Shown here: piece after piece, positions 55,624 to 60,522 of the stretch | Layout: each line of letters opens with the position of its first letter | Position numbering within the stretch: position 1 is the stretch's first letter | NCBI GenBank assembly: GCA_023443625.1 | Contig: JAEZTQ010000058.1 | Location: forward strand, 1 to 60,522 | DNA: 60,522 nucleotides | Source of the DNA: Bacillota bacterium | Lineage (GTDB): Bacteria > Bacillota_A > Clostridia > Lachnospirales > Lachnospiraceae | Direction of reading: 5' to 3' | The notes under the pieces: model-generated | Databases searched by the model: none | Told to the model about the DNA's origin: nothing | Seen by the model: only the letters and a program-made list of their open reading frames with translations | Made by a program: the position numbers and the translations under genes

Positions 55624-56438
55624 TATTTAACCGCTCCTGCTATTCCATTGGCAAAACTCTTTTGTAGACATAAGAATATGATTGCTGTGGGAAGTGTACT
55701 AATGAGTACTCCCATCATTAGCATTCCATAATCTACACTGTAACCGCTCTTTAAGTTCGCTACCAGCATCGGCATGGTAATGGAACTATTTTTCTGAAAA
55801 ATAACCTTTGGCCAAAGATAATTGTTCCAGGCATTCATAAAGGTAACTGTCATAGCTGCACCATAAGTAGATTTCATAACGGGCACAAACATCTTAAAAT
55901 ATATACTAAGTTCGGACAAACCTTCCATTCTGGCTGCCTCAATAATATCATGAGGGAAAGACCTGGACGCCTGTCTGAAAAGCATGATCATAAAGGGCGT
56001 AGAAACAGAGGGAAGGATAAATGCCGCCCAACTATTTACCATATTCCAATTAGAGAACATCTTAAATAAGGGTATCATGATAGCGATAAAAGGAAGCATC
56101 ATTGCAAGAAGTAGGACGCTCATAAGGAAATCTTTTCCTTTATCATGGTAAATCTCAAATCCATATCCTGCTATAGAACATATGAGTAAGGTAAAAAGGG
56201 TCATCATAATTGCATTACGAAAGGAATTGAACATAGCAAGAGCCAAATTCTGATTTGCAATGAGTGCCCTAAAATTCTCTATCAGATGGGTACCAGGAAT
56301 TAATCTTCCTCTCACAATATCAATACTTGCATTTGTCGCACCGCTAAACATATAGTACAAGGGGAATACAGATAATAAGCTGACAACAATTAGTATCACA
56401 TATGAAATTATCAATTTCGTTTTATTCACGGCTGTCAC
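55623..56438 (-). CDS. Sugar ABC permease, MalG type (importer 5)
   Basis: 271 residues, six membrane segments, EAA loop IEAARMEGLSELSIYFKMFVP, and the KSFANGIAGAVK end. Overlaps the partner permease by 17 bp and shares one base with the next gene. Likely imports galacto-N-biose/lacto-N-biose-type oligosaccharides. No linked ATPase. Confidence 0.93.
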   Translation of the reverse strand: MTAVNKTKLIISYVILIVVSLLSVFPLYYMFSGATNASIDIVRGRLIPGTHLIENFRALIANQNLALAMFNSFRNAIMMTLFTLLICSIAGYGFEIYHDKGKDFLMSVLLLAMMLPFIAIMIPLFKMFSNWNMVNSWAAFILPSVSTPFMIMLFRQASRSFPHDIIEAARMEGLSELSIYFKMFVPVMKSTYGAAMTVTFMNAWNNYLWPKVIFQKNSSITMPMLVANLKSGYSVDYGMLMMGVLISTLPTAIIFLCLQKSFANGIAGAVK

Positions 56439-57306
56439 CTACTTTCATTTGGATTGCTGATAAAATTGCAACTGTTACTAGAATAAATATGGAAATGGCC
56501 GCTGCATAATTAAAGTTTGGCGTTTCCACAAAGGATATATTATAAATATAATGAGCAAGGGTCATGGTCGACTTTCCTGGTCCACCACTGGTTAAGTTAA
56601 CGGACTCATCAAAGAGCTGCAAGGTACCTGATGTGGACATAATTGCAGTCAAAAGAATCGTTGGTTTTAATAATGGGATAGTAATTTTGGTGAACTGTTT
56701 CAATGGAGTTGCACCATCAATGTAACTTGCTTCATAAACAGAATTATCAATATTTTGTAGACCTGATAGATAGAAAACCATATTGTAACCAGTCCATCTC
56801 CAAATCAAAGCTATAATAATTACAAATCGAGCTGGCCAGGCATTTTGAAACCATCCCACTGGTTGCATTCCGAAAAACTGTAGTACGGTATTGACTATAC
56901 CATCAGATGCAAACATAGATTTAAAAATCATGGAATAGGATACCAATGAGGTCGCACATGGCAGGAATATCATGGTTCTAAAGATTCCCTTCCCTTTAAT
57001 CTTCGGGTTATTTAAAAGTTGCGCCAAAGCCAATGCTAAAATCAACATAATTGGTACCTGAAGAACAAAATAGAACACTGTATTAAATAAACTCTGTTTA
57101 AAGGTGTCGTCCTTTAATATTCTAGTGTAGTTGGCAATACCTACCCATCTTTGCGCATCACCCAACCCCCTTCTAAGGGAAAGAATAACGGCCTGAAACA
57201 TGGGATAAAAGTAAAATATAAATATCAGTATCGCTGCTGGAAGTAAAAACGCCCAACCTATTAGATTATGTCTTTTCTCAAGACTCAATTTCCTTTTCTT
57301 TTTCAC
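56422..57306 (-). CDS. Sugar ABC permease, MalF type (importer 5)
   Basis: 294 residues, six membrane segments, EAA loop YEASYIDGATPLKQFTKITIP. It follows the binding-protein gene after a 136-bp gap that holds a strong hairpin. Channel partner of the MalG-type permease. Confidence 0.93.
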   Translation of the reverse strand: MKKKRKLSLEKRHNLIGWAFLLPAAILIFIFYFYPMFQAVILSLRRGLGDAQRWVGIANYTRILKDDTFKQSLFNTVFYFVLQVPIMLILALALAQLLNNPKIKGKGIFRTMIFLPCATSLVSYSMIFKSMFASDGIVNTVLQFFGMQPVGWFQNAWPARFVIIIALIWRWTGYNMVFYLSGLQNIDNSVYEASYIDGATPLKQFTKITIPLLKPTILLTAIMSTSGTLQLFDESVNLTSGGPGKSTMTLAHYIYNISFVETPNFNYAAAISIFILVTVAILSAIQMKVGDSRE

Positions 57307-57360
57307 GTTTAGCCTCCTAAACCAACGCTGCCAACTCAGAGAGTTAGCTCAATTTATAGC

Positions 57361-57413
57361 AATACCAGGAGCATAAAGTAAGGCACTCCCTGTACTCCAG
57401 CACTCCTGGTATT
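57361..57413 (-). other. Intercistronic hairpin after binding-protein gene
   Basis: Perfect 11-bp stem AATACCAGGAG/CTCCTGGTATT with an inner loop that can pair further, 29 bp past the binding-protein stop. Fourth example in the window of a hairpin in this place. Confidence 0.65.
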
Positions 57414-57442
57414 GATATCTTACTTTGCTACTATTTAATTAA

Positions 57443-58783
57443 TTAACCACCAATTTTAAATTCTACTGTATCCTGTGCACTCTTCATTTCAGACTTGATA
57501 TCAGCATTGTTTTGAACAACATTGGTAAGTGCATCTGTTAAGGCACTTCTAATATCTGAATAGTATGCGCCTGTATCGAATGCTGGAACTAATCCTGCAT
57601 AGGTAACGATATCTGCATATACTTTCTGTCCACCGTAGAAATCGGAAGCCTCTTGATATACTGCGGAATTACCAGCAGGAAGGTAACTAGCAACTGCACC
57701 TGCATTAGGTAATAATATCTCATATAATTCAGTACTTTCACCGAATGTAGTTTTCAAGAAATCGAAAGCTAATTCTGCATTCTTACTATTGGAAGATACT
57801 GCCCAGCTTGCACCACCGCAATTTGCATAATTTGTTGCACCATCAATTCCATCAAGGGCTGGCATGTTAACGACTGCCCATTTTCCTGACTGATCTTCTG
57901 CTGCTTGAATAGAGGACATAATCCAACTGCCATTAATAACACCAGCAGCTTTTCCATCATTCATGGATGCAATATACTGATCCCAATCTGTATATTCTAC
58001 TAAGATGCCTTCATCGATAAGCTTTTTGTAAACTTCTAAGGATTGTTGTAACGCCTCATTGTTGGTCAAATTAACCTGTCCATCTACCATAGGTGAAGCA
58101 CCAGCAGACTGAAGCATTTGTAGGATTAACTCAGAGCCGCCAGAAGATGTGAGCATAGGGAGGCCTGTCTTTTCCTTTACTGTCTTGCCTAATTCCATAA
58201 ACTCAGACCAGGTAGTATCTTTGAAATCTTCTACACTAAGTCCAGCTTGTTCTACTAAATCAGAGCGAATTGCCATGATTGATGTTGCGTTATCAAAGGG
58301 AACGCCGTAGTTCTTACCATTCACAGTTGAATCCGCAAGTTTACCAGAGGAAAACTGAGTAAAGTCAATTCCAGAGTTCGTTAATTCTGTAAATACACCA
58401 GGGAAATTAGTTACATTCTTATGGAAAGAATAATCCTGCATTAAAAATATATCAGGAAGTGTACTGTAATCACCTGCCATGGCAGCTGTAATTAGCTTTG
58501 TCTCAATATCGTTATATATATTCTCTTCGATAACGAGCTTAAAATTAGGATGATCCTTTTGATAGATCTTCTCTGCTTCTTTCATTGCATAGATGTTAAA
58601 GGTTGGATCCCAACACCAAACCGTAAGTGTTTGCTCTTCTCCATCAGCAACATCACTTGGCTTCTCGGTAACTTTGGTGGGATCATTAGTTCCAGCGCTA
58701 TCATCACTTTTAGTGCTGCAGCCAACTAGCGTTGTAGAGATCATGGCAACCGCAAGTAAAATTCCTAAAAATTTTTTCTTCAT
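57443..58783 (-). CDS. Extracellular sugar-binding lipoprotein (importer 5)
   Basis: About 446 residues from ATG 58783, which has GGAGGA upstream; an in-frame upstream start at 58819 would add a non-signal stretch. Lipobox LVGC at about residue 21. MsmE-like family-1 binding protein (QTLTVWCWDPTFNIYAMKEAEKIY). Ligand by context: Gal-beta-1,3-HexNAc disaccharides or tetrasaccharides containing them. First gene of the operon, opposite the AraC regulator. Confidence 0.93.
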   Translation of the reverse strand: MKKKFLGILLAVAMISTTLVGCSTKSDDSAGTNDPTKVTEKPSDVADGEEQTLTVWCWDPTFNIYAMKEAEKIYQKDHPNFKLVIEENIYNDIETKLITAAMAGDYSTLPDIFLMQDYSFHKNVTNFPGVFTELTNSGIDFTQFSSGKLADSTVNGKNYGVPFDNATSIMAIRSDLVEQAGLSVEDFKDTTWSEFMELGKTVKEKTGLPMLTSSGGSELILQMLQSAGASPMVDGQVNLTNNEALQQSLEVYKKLIDEGILVEYTDWDQYIASMNDGKAAGVINGSWIMSSIQAAEDQSGKWAVVNMPALDGIDGATNYANCGGASWAVSSNSKNAELAFDFLKTTFGESTELYEILLPNAGAVASYLPAGNSAVYQEASDFYGGQKVYADIVTYAGLVPAFDTGAYYSDIRSALTDALTNVVQNNADIKSEMKSAQDTVEFKIGG

Positions 58784-58876
58784 AAACCTTCCTCCTAAGA
58801 TGATAAATTGGATATTCACCGTACAAATACCAAAATATAACTAAATATTTCTGTACTTATCCTGTGTTACTTGACT

Positions 58877-58882
58877 ATTATA
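58877..58882 (-). promoter_or_regulatory. -10 box of the importer 5 operon
   Basis: TATAAT on the minus strand, about 95 bp before the binding-protein gene, with no recognisable -35, as expected if the divergent AraC-type protein activates it. Confidence 0.5.
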
Positions 58883-59084
58883 TACAAAAATATTATTCAT
58901 AACTACATATAATGTTGCTTTGAATTTTATATATCTTGCTTTTTAATGATAAAACTTGCTAAAAACTCAAACATTATTTATACTATAGTTACGTTTACAA
59001 ATGATTACAAATCAAAAGTTTTTAAAATTACACCTTTAACTTGTATATAGATGTACAAAAACCTACACAGAAATGGAGCCAACA

Positions 59085-59912
59085 ATGAGTACACGTAAAC
59101 TTGACCTAGAAATTGGACATGTTAAGGAGGGTACAGCAAAACTTCTCTCTATAACATCATCAAAATTCGAAGATGACTGGATAAGCTCACCTCATACCCA
59201 TTGTTTTACAGAAATCTTCTATATCAAAAGCGGAGAAGGACATATGCAGATTGAAAATAGTGTCATTTCCATCAGTTCAAACCATCTGATTATAATCAAC
59301 GCACATGTCCAGCATACCGAGATTTCCAGCCCTGCATCACCTTTGGATTACTTCGTCCTAGGGGCCGAAGGACTACAGATTACCAGTGATGATTCCCGTG
59401 ACTACAGCCTTATTCATTGTCCTGATAGCAATCCTTCCATACGACAATGCTTTGAAAATATTCTATCAGAGATGAAGCATAAGAATGATGGCTATAAGGT
59501 CATCTGCCAGAACTATCTAGAGATACTTGTTCTTCAACTCTGTAGAAAAGACAGTATTTCTTATGACATTGTAGAAACACAGAAAAGCACCAGAGAGTGC
59601 CATAAGGTAAAGCAATACATTGATGAGAATTATCAGGACAAGATAACCTTAGAGCATCTTTCTAATATAAGTAACCTGAACAAGTATTATCTCAGTCACA
59701 AATTCACAGAGATGTATGGAAAATCTCCCATTGCCTACCTTAATCAGGTTCGTATTACGGCCTGTAAGGATTTGCTTCGAACAACCAATCATAGTATTGA
59801 AGAGATTGCTCACATGACAGGCTTTTCCTCCCGTAGTTATTTTGCCCAGGCTTTTAACAAAATATGTTTTATGACTGCACAACAGTATCGGAAAGCTTAT
59901 AAGAATATGTAA
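59085..59912 (+). CDS. AraC-family regulator with cupin sensor domain
   Basis: About 275 residues from ATG 59085, which has GGAG six bases upstream; ATG 59073 is an alternative. An N-terminal cupin (SSPHTHCFTEIFYIKSGEGHM at about 35-60) binds a sugar in this class. The double helix-turn-helix is at about 175-275 (ITLEHLSNISNLNKYYLSHKF and EIAHMTGFSSRSYFAQAFNK). Divergent from importer 5 and likely its activator. Confidence 0.92.
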   Translation: MSTRKLDLEIGHVKEGTAKLLSITSSKFEDDWISSPHTHCFTEIFYIKSGEGHMQIENSVISISSNHLIIINAHVQHTEISSPASPLDYFVLGAEGLQITSDDSRDYSLIHCPDSNPSIRQCFENILSEMKHKNDGYKVICQNYLEILVLQLCRKDSISYDIVETQKSTRECHKVKQYIDENYQDKITLEHLSNISNLNKYYLSHKFTEMYGKSPIAYLNQVRITACKDLLRTTNHSIEEIAHMTGFSSRSYFAQAFNKICFMTAQQYRKAYKNM

Positions 59913-59937
59913 TCAAGAAGGTTCTTCTTATCCATAT

Positions 59938-59990
59938 AAAAAGAGGTTAAGTTCTAGATTGATAAAATCTAAGTCTTTACCTCTTTTTTG
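59938..59990. terminator. Bidirectional terminator between araC-type gene and cupin gene
   Basis: Outer stem AAAAGAGGTtAAG/CTTtACCTCTTTT and inner TAGATT/AATCTA, with A- and T-runs on the two sides, between convergent genes. Confidence 0.85.
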
Positions 59991-60022
59991 TATTGATATT
60001 ACTTTCTTTTTAAATAACTAAT

Positions 60023-60373
60023 TTAGAATAATTCCTCATATAAATTCCCACTATTTTCTTTATTTAAAGTTCCAGCCAATTCAATCATTAGAAACTTTGT
60101 TAATTTATTTACTACAGGCCGATGCTTTGTACCCTTTGGAACAATAACAAACTCCCCCGCATTTACTTTTATTTTTTCTTTCTCCCTTTCCAAATAAAAG
60201 CTCCCCTCAATTACGTAAAACAATTCATCAGAATTTTCATGAATGTGAAAATCCAATGTGCGATTTTCAACTTGAACGACACTTAAAATATTCCCGTTCA
60301 AACATCCTACCTTTTGGTAAATATATAACTCATTCATTTTATTGACTTCTTCTAACAAATTAACTACTTCCAT
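60023..60373 (-). CDS. Small cupin-domain protein
   Basis: 116 residues, single cupin barrel. Metal ligands HIHENSDELFYVIEG (HxH and Glu) and a later His in PKGTKHRPV. Excellent ribosome binding site GGAGGAG five bases before ATG. Single cupins may be isomerases, dioxygenases or ligand sensors; nothing here decides. It is convergent with the AraC gene and shares its terminator. Confidence 0.85.
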   Translation of the reverse strand: MEVVNLLEEVNKMNELYIYQKVGCLNGNILSVVQVENRTLDFHIHENSDELFYVIEGSFYLEREKEKIKVNAGEFVIVPKGTKHRPVVNKLTKFLMIELAGTLNKENSGNLYEELF

Positions 60374-60522
60374 TTCTACTCCTCCATTATCTTTGAGGTA
60401 GTGTCAAGTCTGACACCCCGTTTTTCTATCAAAACCTTTATTTTTCAAGGGTTACAAAGTTTTTCAAATAAAAATAACAATGACCCCCTTATTAGAAGTA
60501 TAATTAGAGTTACCACACAATA
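60374..60522. other. Spacer at right edge with GTGTCA/TGACAC palindrome
   Basis: Contains GTGTCAagtcTGACAC followed by CCCCG near 60401-60420, otherwise AT-rich. It might be the end of a mobile element or an operator of the cupin gene; the window ends too soon to tell. Confidence 0.3.

Overview
The window (60.5 kb, low G+C, AT-rich spacers, sigma-A promoters of the TTGACA-N17-TATAAT type, strong purine-rich ribosome binding sites) looks like the chromosome of an anaerobic, carbohydrate-degrading Firmicute. The likely group is Clostridia, Lachnospiraceae, near Lachnoclostridium phytofermentans; this placement is inferred from gene families and not proven here. No rRNA, tRNA, CRISPR array, intact transposase or phage gene was seen. 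Most genes lie on the minus strand.

Layout. 1-1.26 kb: decayed tail of an RHS-repeat wall protein. 1.4-10.1 kb: sugar ABC importer with a YesM/YesN-type two-component system and a cytoplasmic GH36 alpha-galactosidase. 10.2-11.0 kb: UlaG-like metallo-hydrolase. 11.2-18.5 kb: a second importer plus two-component system with the same gene order. 18.8-24.4 kb: [2Fe-2S] BFD-like protein, an FtsX-type ABC exporter with a divergent TetR regulator, and a rhomboid protease. 24.8-30.8 kb: an Opp peptide importer (oppB-C-D-F-A order). 31.0-34.0 kb: a DUF3006-like small protein and an 887-residue Tet(M)-like translational GTPase fused to a Rae1/YacP-type NYN nuclease domain. 34.5-40.1 kb: LacI-controlled importer with a GH130 glycoside phosphorylase. 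40.3-42.0 kb: remnant of a second GTPase-nuclease gene, then GNAT and MerR genes. 42.1-46.8 kb: a LacI-linked importer with no enzyme gene. 47.3-51.4 kb: ZupT transporter, RpiR regulator and divergent nagB-nagA. 51.6-58.8 kb: an importer operon with GH112 galacto-N-biose/lacto-N-biose phosphorylase, a cytoplasmic beta-helix protein and a small helical protein, with a divergent AraC regulator. 60.0-60.4 kb: small cupin.

How it works together. Five CUT1-type sugar importers feed cytoplasmic enzymes: GH36 for alpha-galactosides, GH130 for beta-mannosides, GH112 for Gal-beta-1,3-HexNAc. NagB/NagA next door would take up the GlcNAc branch. None of the five sugar importers carries its own ATPase gene, so a shared MsmX/UgpC-type ATPase encoded elsewhere is expected. 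Regulation uses two-component systems, LacI, AraC and RpiR proteins with visible candidate operators.

The best candidates for undescribed biology are the GTPase-nuclease fusion (with a relic of a second copy 6 kb away) and the small helical protein plus beta-helix pair beside GH112, which resembles a cytoplasmic version of the two-part GH136 lacto-N-biosidase.
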